64,000 nt of DNA from Variovorax sp. OV329. Its GTDB lineage: Bacteria > Pseudomonadota > Gammaproteobacteria > Burkholderiales > Burkholderiaceae_C. Under the pieces are notes generated by a model, which worked only from the letters and a program-made list of their open reading frames with translations, was not told where the DNA came from and ran no database searches. The position numbers and the translations under genes were made by a program. Positions 53,011 to 60,490 of this stretch are shown here, one piece after another (position 1 is the first letter of the stretch; each line of letters begins with the position of its first letter). The stretch covers positions 40,995 through 104,994 of the forward strand of contig NZ_FOUG01000021.1 in assembly GCF_900114785.1 (NCBI RefSeq), read 5' to 3'.

Positions 53011-53385
53011 ATGAACACCGCCACCAAGATCATCTCCGCCGCCGCCGTTGCCCTCATGGCCGTCGCCGGTGCCGCCCACGCCGAGGAATACAACGGCGTG
53101 CTGACCGTCAACAGCCAGCGCAGCCGCACCGAAGTGCAAGCCGACGCCACCGCCGCCGCAAAGGCCGGCGTGAACCTGTACGGCGATGCCGCCCAGGCTG
53201 GCGTGACCCAGGTGGCCGGCAACGTGGACCGCAATGCGATCCGCGCCCAGGCCGTGGCCGCCTCGCACGACCCGACGTGGAACCTGGACCGCAAGGCTTT
53301 CGTGAACAGCACGATCCCCTCGCAGTACACCAACGGTTCGCTGGCCGTGCGCCGCCAGGCCACGCAAAACCAGGCAGCCCTGTAA
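53011..53385 (+). CDS. Small secreted alanine-rich protein (DUF4148-like), first paralogue
   Basis: A 124-residue protein with a Sec signal ending at AHAEE. The mature part is rich in Ala, Gln, Asn and Val, with an EEYNGVLTVNSQRSRTEV start and an AxAxAAxxAG pattern. It resembles the DUF4148-like secreted proteins common in Burkholderiales, whose function is unknown; expression of such proteins is often high and stress-dependent. AAAGGAA precedes the ATG. It has its own terminator at 53391-53408. A related gene follows. Confidence 0.8.
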   Translation: MNTATKIISAAAVALMAVAGAAHAEEYNGVLTVNSQRSRTEVQADATAAAKAGVNLYGDAAQAGVTQVAGNVDRNAIRAQAVAASHDPTWNLDRKAFVNSTIPSQYTNGSLAVRRQATQNQAAL

Positions 53386-53390
53386 TCCCG

Positions 53391-53408
53391 GCCCCTTCGG
53401 GGGCTTTT
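53391..53408 (+). terminator. Intrinsic terminator of the first small secreted protein gene
   Basis: GCCCC-TTCG-GGGGC followed by TTTT, six bases after the stop codon. The UUCG tetraloop makes it a stable hairpin. Confidence 0.75.
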
Positions 53409-53467
53409 GCCCCCTCAAGGGCTTTTCATCCAACCGGTCACATAACTCGACTTCCAAGGACCCAGAC

Positions 53468-53833
53468 ATGAAGACTTCGCATCTTTTCGCCGCCGCCGCG
53501 CTGGCTTTCGTTGCCGCCACCGGCGCCCAGGCAGAAACCTACGATGGTGTTCAGGCGCCGGTATCGGCCATGAAGCGTGCCGACGTGGAGGCCCAGGCCA
53601 TCAACGCCGCCAACGCCAAGGACCAGAACGTGGTCCGTGGCTCGCGTGGCGCCGAGACGGTGGCCGTGTCGCGTGACCGCGCTGGCGTGGAAGCCGAGGC
53701 GATCCGCGCCGCTGCTGCGCCGGACCAGAACGTGAGCTCCGGCTCGCGGGTGAACAGCAAGGTCATCTCGACCATGCAGAACCCGGTGGATGCGCGCGCC
53801 GAAGCTGCCAAGAGCAACGCAAGCAAGCTGTAA
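53468..53833 (+). CDS. Small secreted alanine-rich protein, second paralogue
   Basis: A 121-residue protein with a signal ending at AQAE and a mature part with repeating ADVEAQAI / AGVEAEAI segments, about 40 residues apart, each followed by an A..DQNV(V/S).GSR box. The two halves suggest an internal duplication. It shares overall design with the gene 82 bp upstream: signal peptide, acidic E-x-Y-(N/D)-G-V start and Ala-rich helices. Function is unknown. Confidence 0.78.
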   Translation: MKTSHLFAAAALAFVAATGAQAETYDGVQAPVSAMKRADVEAQAINAANAKDQNVVRGSRGAETVAVSRDRAGVEAEAIRAAAAPDQNVSSGSRVNSKVISTMQNPVDARAEAAKSNASKL

Positions 53834-53870
53834 TCCAGCCGCGTCACAGAGAGTTTCGAGAGCCAGGACA

Positions 53871-53909
53871 GCCGGTCGGTGCGCAAGCGCCGACCGGCTT
53901 TCTTTTTTT
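53871..53909 (+). terminator. Strong intrinsic terminator after the second small secreted protein gene
   Basis: Perfect 9-bp stem GCCGGTCGG / CCGACCGGC with a 10-nt loop, then TTTCTTTTTTT. The T-run ends at the stop codon of the convergent corA gene (53910). Confidence 0.85.
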
Positions 53910-55067
53910 CTACTGCGTCGTGCGCGCCAGGTAGCGCTTGCGCCAGAAGACCAGCGTCAGCACCAGCGCGACGGCCAGCATGGCCGCCATCGCGATCCAG
54001 AACCCGTCCGCCTTGTGCAGCAGCGGGATGGTGTCGAAGTTCATCCCGAAGATGCCGGCGATGAGGTTCAGCGGCAGGAACACCGCGGTCAGCACCGTCA
54101 GCACCCGCATGATGTCGTTGGTGCGGTGGCTCTGGATGCTGAAATGCATCTGCACCGCGGTCTCCGCGTCCTGCTCGAGGCGGCGCACGTGGTGCACCAC
54201 GCGCTCGATGTGCTCCAGCACGTCGCGGCTTCGCACCAGCACCAGTTCGCGCTCTCGCGCATCCTCGTGCTTCTGCTGCGCCGGCAGCGTCTCGATCTCG
54301 TCGATCCAGTCCTGCACGGCGTCGCGCTGGTCCTCGCAGATCTCCAGCAGGTGGCGCAGCGACTGGCGGGCCTTCATCAGGGCGCCCCAGTTGTTGAAGC
54401 GGCTCTTGGCGTCGGTGAGCTCGGTCTGCCAGTGGTCGAGCTGCCTGGACAGCTCCTTGCGCAGGTCCAGGTAGCCATCCACGATGTGGTTGACCACCCG
54501 CAGCATCAGGTCGGCCGGGCTGGTGGGCAGCCGCGCGGAGGTGGCGCGCTCGTCCAGGGCGGGCGCGGCGGAGCCCGCCGCCACCGCCATCAGCTTCTTG
54601 GCGAAGGTGTCGCGCACCTGGTTGTCCTGCGGATGCACCGAGAGCAGCACCCGGTCGAACACCGCGAAGCCGACCGGCCGCGTGTCGATGCGCCGAAGCG
54701 CAGGCGGGCCGCCACGCGGCGCCGGGTCCGGGACCACGATGTCCTGCGCCGGCGGGGCCGCAGGCACCGCCGCGTCGACGGCGGCCTGCACGGCGGCCAG
54801 GCGCCGGATCACCAGCAGGTCGTACTCGGAGGTGTAGTCGTAGTGCGAGGGCAGCTGCTCGTTGAGCAGGTCGCTCACGTGCAGGTCCACCAGCTGGGCG
54901 TCGCACAACGACTGCAGGATGGCCTGCACCTGCGGCAGCGTCGCCTGCAGCTCGTCGCGCGTGAGCGAGACCCAGAGAAAGGCGTTCTGGCAGGCGCCCG
55001 GCAGTGCCAGCGGGGCGAGTGCCTGGTGTTCCGTGACCTGGGTGGCGCTGATCTCGAAGATGCGCAT
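53910..55067 (-). CDS. CorA-family magnesium/divalent cation transporter
   Basis: A 385-residue transporter with a large cytoplasmic N-terminal domain, a long stalk helix (about 195-330) and two C-terminal TM helices. The selectivity motif is present as GIFGMNFD. It has an insert rich in Ala and Pro around residues 95-110. It should form a pentameric Mg channel or, as in ZntB-like members, carry Zn. It starts 9 bp after the hemB stop codon, so the two are an operon; Mg supply fits the metal-dependent HemB encoded here. Confidence 0.88.
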   Translation of the reverse strand: MRIFEISATQVTEHQALAPLALPGACQNAFLWVSLTRDELQATLPQVQAILQSLCDAQLVDLHVSDLLNEQLPSHYDYTSEYDLLVIRRLAAVQAAVDAAVPAAPPAQDIVVPDPAPRGGPPALRRIDTRPVGFAVFDRVLLSVHPQDNQVRDTFAKKLMAVAAGSAAPALDERATSARLPTSPADLMLRVVNHIVDGYLDLRKELSRQLDHWQTELTDAKSRFNNWGALMKARQSLRHLLEICEDQRDAVQDWIDEIETLPAQQKHEDARERELVLVRSRDVLEHIERVVHHVRRLEQDAETAVQMHFSIQSHRTNDIMRVLTVLTAVFLPLNLIAGIFGMNFDTIPLLHKADGFWIAMAAMLAVALVLTLVFWRKRYLARTTQ

Positions 55068-55076
55068 GGCCTTTGA

Positions 55077-56096
55077 TCAGGCCTGCTGCCTGAGCTTGCG
55101 CGCCGCGTCCAGCGCGAAGTAGGTCAGGATGCCGTCGGCGCCGGCGCGCTTGAAGGCCAGCAGGCTTTCCAGCATCACGGCGTCGTGGTCCAGCCAGCCG
55201 TTCTGCGCCGCCGCCTTGAGCATCGCGTATTCGCCGCTCACCTGGTAGGCGAAGGTCGGAATGCGGAACTCGTCCTTCACGCGGCGCAGCACGTCCAGGT
55301 ACGGCATGCCGGGCTTGACCATCACCATGTCGGCGCCCTCGGCGATGTCCATGGCCACCTCGCGCAGCGCCTCGTCGGTGTTGCCCGGGTCCATCTGGTA
55401 GACCTTCTTGTTGCTCTTGCCCAGGTTGGCGGCCGAGCCGACGGCATCGCGGAAGGGGCCGTAGAAGGCGCTGGCGTACTTGGCGCTGTAGGCCATGATC
55501 CGGGTGTGGATGTTGCCGGCCGCTTCCAGCGCCTGGCGGATGGCGCCGATGCGCCCGTCCATCATGTCGCTGGGTGCCACGATGTCGACGCCGGCCTGCG
55601 CCTGGGCCAGGGCCTGGCGGGTGAGCACCTCGACGGTGGGGTCGTTCAGGATGTAGCCGCTGTCGTCCAGCAGGCCGTCCTGGCCATGGCTGGTGTAGGG
55701 GTCCAGTGCCACGTCGGTCATCACGCCCAGTTCGGGAAAGCGCGACTTCAGGGCGGACACCACGCGCGGGATCAGGCCGTCGGGGTTGAAGGCCTCGTCG
55801 CCGGCGGGCGTCTTCAGTTTCGTGTCGATCACCGGGAACAGCGCCATCACCGGGATGCCCAGCTTCACGCAATCTTCCGCCACAGGCAGCAGCAGATCCA
55901 GGCTGAGCCGCTCCACCCCGGGCATGGAGGGCACCGCGTCCCGGCGCTGGTTGCCTTCCTGGACGAATACCGGGTAGATCAGGTCATGGGCGGTGAGTGC
56001 ATGCTCGCGCACCAGGTTGCGGGTGAATTCGTCGCGGCGCAGCCGGCGCGGGCGGCCGGCGGGGAAGGGGGCGAAGGCGGGAGTGAAGCGGGTCAT
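55077..56096 (-). CDS. hemB: Delta-aminolevulinic acid dehydratase (porphobilinogen synthase)
   Basis: HemB joins two 5-aminolevulinate molecules into porphobilinogen in haem synthesis. The 339-residue product has the two Schiff-base lysines in MAYSAKYASAFYGP and VMVKPGMPYLD. The zinc-site cysteines of the E. coli/animal type are missing: the region reads DVALDPYTSHGQDG, so it belongs to the Mg/K-dependent class without catalytic zinc. Two inverted repeats lie just upstream of the start. corA follows on the same strand; a HemJ-like gene lies divergent 331 bp away. Confidence 0.95.
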   Translation of the reverse strand: MTRFTPAFAPFPAGRPRRLRRDEFTRNLVREHALTAHDLIYPVFVQEGNQRRDAVPSMPGVERLSLDLLLPVAEDCVKLGIPVMALFPVIDTKLKTPAGDEAFNPDGLIPRVVSALKSRFPELGVMTDVALDPYTSHGQDGLLDDSGYILNDPTVEVLTRQALAQAQAGVDIVAPSDMMDGRIGAIRQALEAAGNIHTRIMAYSAKYASAFYGPFRDAVGSAANLGKSNKKVYQMDPGNTDEALREVAMDIAEGADMVMVKPGMPYLDVLRRVKDEFRIPTFAYQVSGEYAMLKAAAQNGWLDHDAVMLESLLAFKRAGADGILTYFALDAARKLRQQA

Positions 56097-56108
56097 CCGA
56101 AAATTGTG

Positions 56109-56149
56109 CCTGAAGCGTTCAGGCTGTTGTATTTTCGGAACGATCGTTC
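56109..56149. promoter_or_regulatory. Two inverted repeats in the hemB leader
   Basis: CCTGAA-GCG-TTCAGG at 56109-56123 begins 12 bp from the hemB ATG, and the perfect 12-bp palindrome GAACGATCGTTC is at 56138-56149. The second is of the GAACG..CGTTC type bound by some TetR-family regulators. The first could form a hairpin in the hemB mRNA next to its weak ribosome-binding region. Confidence 0.45.
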
Positions 56150-56228
56150 GTACGAATTAACCCTTGGACCTGAGTGCGAAAGTACTCGGATGTTCACAGA
56201 TGTTGTTCAAGGCCATCGGTGACCTTGC

Positions 56229-56257
56229 TTGATAGATCATTAATGATTTGTTAAATT
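56229..56257 (+). promoter_or_regulatory. Sigma70-type promoter candidate for an intergenic small RNA
   Basis: TTGATA (56229-56234), 17 bp, then TAAATT (56252-56257), in an AT-rich stretch. Transcription would start near 56264 and run into the terminator at 56336-56365 with no coding frame between. Confidence 0.5.
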
Positions 56258-56263
56258 TCCAAG

Positions 56264-56365
56264 TGGGCGGCTTGCCGCTCCCCGCTTTTCCTCCCTGAGC
56301 GGGTGCCTTGATGTGTGACAGCAAAAGGGCTTCCCGCCCGGCGTTCATTCGCCGGGCTTTTTTTT
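56264..56365 (+). ncRNA. Candidate trans-acting small RNA of about 100 nt
   Basis: The 331-bp gap between hemB and the HemJ-like gene contains a promoter-like pair, then three stem-loops: GCGG-CUUG-CCGC (56267-56278, a stable CUUG tetraloop), CCCGCT / AGCGGG (56281-56303) with the C-rich loop UUUCCUCCCUG, and a terminator hairpin with eight U (56336-56365). The loop CCUCC is complementary to Shine-Dalgarno sequences, a design known from Hfq-dependent trans-acting RNAs. No open reading frame explains the terminator. The exact 5' end is a guess. Confidence 0.5.
56336..56365 (+). terminator. Orphan intrinsic terminator
   Basis: GCCCGGCG-TTCATT-CGCCGGGC followed by eight T. The only gene upstream, hemB, is on the other strand, so it must end a non-coding transcript. 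Confidence 0.85.
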
Positions 56366-56427
56366 GCCCGGAAACAAGGCAGCCCAGCAGGGCGCTCGCC
56401 TAAGGGTGGCCCACTAAACTTGGCCCG

Positions 56428-56859
56428 ATGCTCTGGGTCAAATCGCTGCACATCGTCTTCATCGCCAGCTGGTTCGCGGGCCTTTTCTACCTGCCCCGCA
56501 TCCTGGTGAACCTGGCCATGGTGCCGCCGGGCTCCGAGGCCGAACGCGCCCGGCTGCTGCTGATGGGGCGCAAGCTCTACCGCTTCACGACGATGCTGGC
56601 CGTTCCGGCCCTCGGATTCGGCCTGTGGCTCTGGCTGGGCTACGGCATCGGCCGCCTGGGTTCGGGCAACGGCTGGATGCACGCCAAGCTGGGCCTGGTG
56701 CTGGTGGTGATCGGCTATCACCACGCCTGTGGCGCGCTGCTGCGCCGCTTCGAAGCCAACACCAACCGGCGCAGCCACCGCTGGTACCGCTGGTTCAACG
56801 AGCTGCCGGTGCTGCTGCTGCTGGCCATCGTCGTCCTGGTGGTGGTCAAGCCCTTCTGA
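56428..56859 (+). CDS. hemJ: HemJ/CopD-family membrane protein, probable protoporphyrinogen oxidase
   Basis: A 143-residue protein with four TM helices. It begins LWVKSLHIVFIASWFAGLF, the typical HemJ (UPF0093) opening with His8, followed by YLPRILV and later GWMHAKLGLVLVVIGYHH. HemJ oxidises protoporphyrinogen IX in many bacteria that lack HemG and HemY. The family is often labelled CopD-like in databases. The neighbourhood with hemB, 331 bp away, supports a haem role. It overlaps the VanZ gene (TGATG). Confidence 0.78.
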   Translation: MLWVKSLHIVFIASWFAGLFYLPRILVNLAMVPPGSEAERARLLLMGRKLYRFTTMLAVPALGFGLWLWLGYGIGRLGSGNGWMHAKLGLVLVVIGYHHACGALLRRFEANTNRRSHRWYRWFNELPVLLLLAIVVLVVVKPF

Positions 56860-57974
56860 TGGCGCAGTCCGGCCACAAGTCCGCCGCGCTGCCGCTGGCG
56901 CTGGCCTACGTGGCGCTGATCGTCTACGCCAGCCTCTATCCCTTTGCCGACTGGCGCGACCAGGGCATCGTCCCCTGGGCCTTCGTGACGGCGCCCTGGC
57001 CGCGCTACTGGACCGGCTTCGATTTCGGCATCAACGCGGCCGGCTATGTGCCGCTTGGTTTCCTGGGCGCCATCTCGGTGCTGCGGCACCGGCCGGACAC
57101 CCCCGTGGCCGTGGCCGTCGTGCGGGCCACCATTGCCGCGGCGGCGCTGTCCTTCCTGATGGAGACGCTGCAAAGCTACCTGCCGGCGCGCATCCCGTCC
57201 AACGTGGACTGGGCGCTCAACAGCGCGGGCGCCCTGGGCGGTGCGGTGCTGGCGGGGCTGCTTGAGCGGCTGGGGGCGGTGGCGCACTGGGACGGCACCC
57301 GCAGCAGCTGGTTCGTGGCCGAGGCGCGCGGCGGCCTGGTGCTGCTGGCGCTGTGGCCGGCGGCGCTGCTCTTTCCGGCTGCCGTGAGCTTCGGCCTCGG
57401 GCAGGTTTTCGAGCGGATGGAGGACGGCATCGCCGACTGGCTGGCCGACACGCCCTTCATCGACTGGCTGCCGGTGCGGCAGTTCGAACTGGAGCCGCTG
57501 GTGCCGGGCGCCGAACTGCTGTGCGTGCTGCTGGGCGCGCTGGTGCCCTGCCTGCTGGCCTTCGTCGTGGCCCGCTCGGTGCGCCGGCGTGCCGTGCTGC
57601 TGCCCCTCGTCTTGGGCGCGGGGATTGCGGCCAGCGCCCTGTCGGCCCTGCTCAGTTGGGGCCCGCAGCACGCTTGGGCCTGGCTGGACCTGCCAGTTCA
57701 GATCGGCGTGGTGGCCGCGGCGGTGATCGGCGCCGCGCTGCTGCCCGCATCGCGGCGCCTGTGTGCGGCGCTGGCGCTCATTGCCGTCATCGTGCAACTG
57801 GGCCTCATCAACGGGGCGCCGGAGAGCGCCTACTTCGCCCAGACCCTGGCCACCTGGGAGCAGGGGCGCTTCATCCGCTTCAACGGCCTGGTTCAATGGC
57901 TGGGCTGGATGTGGCCCTTCGCGACCATCGGCTACCTCGTGCTGGTCCTGTCGCGCGACATCCGGCACTCCTAG
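56859..57974 (+). CDS. VanZ-family membrane protein
   Basis: A 371-residue polytopic protein. The first ~150 residues are a VanZ-like domain (YASLYPFADW, ETLQSYLPARIPSNVDWALNS), followed by further helices. VanZ of enterococci gives low teicoplanin resistance, but most members have unknown functions in the envelope. It is coupled to the HemJ-like gene by TGATG. Confidence 0.8.
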   Translation: MAQSGHKSAALPLALAYVALIVYASLYPFADWRDQGIVPWAFVTAPWPRYWTGFDFGINAAGYVPLGFLGAISVLRHRPDTPVAVAVVRATIAAAALSFLMETLQSYLPARIPSNVDWALNSAGALGGAVLAGLLERLGAVAHWDGTRSSWFVAEARGGLVLLALWPAALLFPAAVSFGLGQVFERMEDGIADWLADTPFIDWLPVRQFELEPLVPGAELLCVLLGALVPCLLAFVVARSVRRRAVLLPLVLGAGIAASALSALLSWGPQHAWAWLDLPVQIGVVAAAVIGAALLPASRRLCAALALIAVIVQLGLINGAPESAYFAQTLATWEQGRFIRFNGLVQWLGWMWPFATIGYLVLVLSRDIRHS

Positions 57975-57984
57975 AATTCCCCGG

Positions 57985-58326
57985 ATGACCCAAGCCGCCC
58001 AGGGCTACTACGCCCGCCACATCTTCTTCTGCCTCAACGAACGAAAGAACGGCGAGCAGTCCTGCGCGCAGTACAAGGCCCAGGAGGGCTTCGACCACTG
58101 CAAGTCGCGCGTCAAGAAGGAAGGGCTGGCGGGGCCCGGCCAGGTGCGGGTGAACAAGGCCGGCTGCCTGGACCGCTGCGCCGGCGGCCCGGTGGCGGTG
58201 GTGTATCCCGAAGGCACCTGGTACAGCTACGTGGACCAGGCCGACATCGACGAGATCGTCGACTCGCACCTGAAGAAGGGCGAGGTGGTGGAGCGCCTGC
58301 TGCTGGCGCCAGACGTGGGCCGTTGA
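57985..58326 (+). CDS. Thioredoxin-like [2Fe-2S] ferredoxin
   Basis: A 113-residue protein of the thioredoxin-fold 2Fe-2S group. Four cysteines fit the cluster pattern: Cys16 in FFCLNER with Cys27 in EQSC, then GCLDRC near residues 61-65. HCKSR adds another Cys. An electron-transfer role is likely; the partner is unknown. The ATG lies 10 bp after the VanZ stop. Confidence 0.85.
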   Translation: MTQAAQGYYARHIFFCLNERKNGEQSCAQYKAQEGFDHCKSRVKKEGLAGPGQVRVNKAGCLDRCAGGPVAVVYPEGTWYSYVDQADIDEIVDSHLKKGEVVERLLLAPDVGR

Positions 58327-58345
58327 GCGCGGGGCTGGCCAAACC

Positions 58346-58993
58346 ATGAACTCCCGTACCGAGAAGCTTGTCTTCCAGGGCGCCGCTGGCGCCATCGAGG
58401 CGCAGCGCGACGCCTCCGCCGAGGGCATCGAGCCCCAGGGCATCGCGGTCATCGCCCATCCGCATCCCCTCTTCGGCGGCACCATGGACAACAAGGTGGT
58501 GCAGACGCTGGCGCGTGCCTTCGTCGCCAATGGCTGGACCGCCGTGCGCTTCAACTTCCGCGGCGTGGGCGGCAGCGCCGGCGTGCACGACGAAGGGCGC
58601 GGCGAATGCGAGGACATGCTGGCCCTCATCGAGCAGGCGGCGCCGCAGGGGCCGCTGGCCATCGCGGGCTTCTCCTTCGGCGCCTTCGTGGCGGCCAGCG
58701 CGATCGCCACGCTGTGGCCGGCGCGCGAGCCGAGGCAGATCGTGCTGGTGGGAACGGCCGCGGCCCGCTTCACCGTTCCCGCGATACCGCCGGAGGCGCA
58801 CGACCGCACCCTGGTGGTCCACGGTGAGCATGACGACACCGTTGCGCTCGCTGCCGCCATGGATTGGGCACGTCCCCAGATACTTCCCGTCACAGTCGTC
58901 CCCGGGGGCGGCCATTTCTTTCACGGACAATTGCCGCTCCTGAAAAACCTCGTCAGCCGCCATCTGCGCGCCGGCGAGCGTCCCGCTTCCTGA
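58346..58993 (+). CDS. Alpha/beta hydrolase
   Basis: A 215-residue hydrolase. The nucleophile Ser is in AGFSFGAF, the acid probably in HGEHDDTV and His in GGGHFFHG; HPHPLFGGTMDNKVVQ and NFRGVGGSAG are conserved in the small-hydrolase family often found beside 2Fe-2S proteins and carboxypeptidases in this order. The substrate is unknown. Confidence 0.85.
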   Translation: MNSRTEKLVFQGAAGAIEAQRDASAEGIEPQGIAVIAHPHPLFGGTMDNKVVQTLARAFVANGWTAVRFNFRGVGGSAGVHDEGRGECEDMLALIEQAAPQGPLAIAGFSFGAFVAASAIATLWPAREPRQIVLVGTAAARFTVPAIPPEAHDRTLVVHGEHDDTVALAAAMDWARPQILPVTVVPGGGHFFHGQLPLLKNLVSRHLRAGERPAS

Positions 58994-59015
58994 AGATCCC
59001 CCCGCTCCCGTCTCC

Positions 59016-60188
59016 ATGACCCGTTTCTCGAAAGCGCTTCGTGCGCTGGTGCTGGCCGCTGTCGCTCCTTTCTACCTTGCGGCGGCGCAGGCACAGGCCC
59101 CCGTGCCACCCGAAATCGCGGCCCGCAGCTATCTGCTGCTCGATGTCACGGCCAACCAGACGCTGGCGCAGAAGGACGTCGACCTGCCGGTCGAGCCGGC
59201 TTCGCTGACCAAGCTGATGGCGGCCTACATCGTGTTCGACGCGATCAAGGCCCGGAAGATCACCCTGAGCCAGACCCTGCCGGTGAGCGAGCGCGCCTCG
59301 AAGATGCCGGGCTCGCGCATGTTCATCGAGCCGAAGATGCAGGTACCGGTCGAGGATCTCATCAAGGGCATGGTCGTTCAGTCGGGCAACGACGCCACCC
59401 TGGCGCTGGCCGAAGGCGTGGCCGGCAGCGAGGAGCGCTTCGTCCAGATGATGAACGACCAGGCCAAGGCCCTGGGCATGAGGAACACGACCTACAAGAA
59501 CGCAGGCGGGCTGTCGGCCCCCGGTCACACCACCACCGCGCGCGACCTGGGCATCCTGGCCACGCGGCTGATCCGCGACTTCCCGGAAGAGTTGCACTTC
59601 TATGCGATCAAGAAGTACCGCTACCCGGGCACGCCGTCGACCAACGACACCAACCGCAACGCGCTGTTGTTCCGCGACCCGACCGTGGACGGCCTGATGA
59701 CCGGGCACACCGACGCGGGCGGCTACGGCATGGTCGCCACCGCCAGGCGCGACTTCCCGAATCTGAAGGGCGGGCGCCGGTTGCTGTCTGTCGTGCTGGG
59801 CACCAACGGCGAGACCGCCCGCGCCAACGAGACCCAGAAGCTCCTGAACTGGGGCTATACCGCCTATGACGCCGTGCGTCTGTTCGACGCCGGCCAGCCG
59901 GTGGCCACGCCGCGCGTCTGGAAGGGCACGACCAACGAGTTGAAGCTCGGCCGCGTCGAGCCGATCGTGGTGGCGGTGCCCAGCGGCACGGCCAGCAAGG
60001 TCGCCACCCAGGTCGCGCGTCCGGATCCGCTAGTGGCGCCGTTCACCAGGAACCAGGGCGTCGGCTCGCTGAAGGTGCTGCTCGGCGACCAGGTGGTCAC
60101 CGAACTGCCGCTGGTGGCACTGGCGCCGGTGGAGCAGGCGGGGGTGCTGGGCCGCACCTGGGATTCGGTTCGTCTCTGGATCAAGTAA
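59016..60188 (+). CDS. dacC: D-alanyl-D-alanine carboxypeptidase (PBP5/6 type) with an altered KTG motif
   Basis: A low-molecular-weight PBP that trims the last D-Ala from peptidoglycan stem peptides. The 390-residue product has a signal peptide (to AQAQA), SxxK as Ser63-L-T-Lys66, SGN at 123-125, and the C-terminal beta domain (about 285-380). The third motif reads DGLMTGHTDAGGY: Met228 stands where the KTG lysine is expected (DGLKTGHT in relatives), which a single A-to-T change could cause. This could weaken activity or mark a substrate-binding variant. Copy C of the repeat starts two bases after its stop. Confidence 0.88.
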   Translation: MTRFSKALRALVLAAVAPFYLAAAQAQAPVPPEIAARSYLLLDVTANQTLAQKDVDLPVEPASLTKLMAAYIVFDAIKARKITLSQTLPVSERASKMPGSRMFIEPKMQVPVEDLIKGMVVQSGNDATLALAEGVAGSEERFVQMMNDQAKALGMRNTTYKNAGGLSAPGHTTTARDLGILATRLIRDFPEELHFYAIKKYRYPGTPSTNDTNRNALLFRDPTVDGLMTGHTDAGGYGMVATARRDFPNLKGGRRLLSVVLGTNGETARANETQKLLNWGYTAYDAVRLFDAGQPVATPRVWKGTTNELKLGRVEPIVVAVPSGTASKVATQVARPDPLVAPFTRNQGVGSLKVLLGDQVVTELPLVALAPVEQAGVLGRTWDSVRLWIK

Positions 60189-60190
60189 TA

Positions 60191-60297
60191 GAGCCTCCCG
60201 GCTTCTCACTTCGCTTCGCTGCGTGTAGTTCGCCACCTCCCGAGGAGGGGACCCCACCTGCGGCCTGGCAAAGCCAGTTCCGCGGTGCGGGGCTGGC
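60191..60297 (+). repeat. Copy C of the 107-bp stop-codon-proximal repeat
   Basis: It begins GAGCCTCCCGGCTTCTCAC two bases after the dacC stop and matches copy A at 103 of 107 positions by eye. The inner stem of the terminal hairpin is CTGGC-AAA-GCCAG (60265-60277), where copies A and B have CCGGC/GCCGG, a paired C-G to T-A change. It fills the first part of the 302-bp gap before rpsL; the second part holds the str promoter. Confidence 0.88.
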
Positions 60298-60343
60298 TTT
60301 GACCCGGGCGCATTGGCGCTTGAGCGCAGACTTAGGGTTTCCA

Positions 60344-60397
60344 TTGCCCTGAAACACGCCGGTCGCTATAATCGAGGGCTTTTCGGAATTTTCCGAA
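60344..60397 (+). promoter_or_regulatory. Promoter of the str operon with a palindromic leader
   Basis: TTGCCC (60344-60349), 17 bp, then a perfect TATAAT (60367-60372). Transcription should begin near 60379. The inverted repeat TTCGGAA-TT-TTCCGAA (60382-60397) lies at the very 5' end of the mRNA and may stabilise it or bind a regulator. The leader to rpsL is about 110 nt. Confidence 0.8.
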
Positions 60398-60490
60398 GGG
60401 TTTCACGTTCTTGTCGTCTGCCAGCCTTCCCAGGCAACTGGGGTCACGAAGGCTGGGTCAACCGGGCGACTTTTTGGGATTATTTTTTAC

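Noticed and set aside
56164..56195. Similarity of GTGCGAAAGTACTCGGATG to the end of the atzG-atzE repeat unit
   Set aside because: Only a short, gapped match without the inverted repeat; it could be chance.
56097..56427. Possibility that the hemB-hemJ gap encodes 6S RNA
   Set aside because: The expected long rod with a central bubble is not visible; three separate stem-loops fit a short regulatory RNA better.
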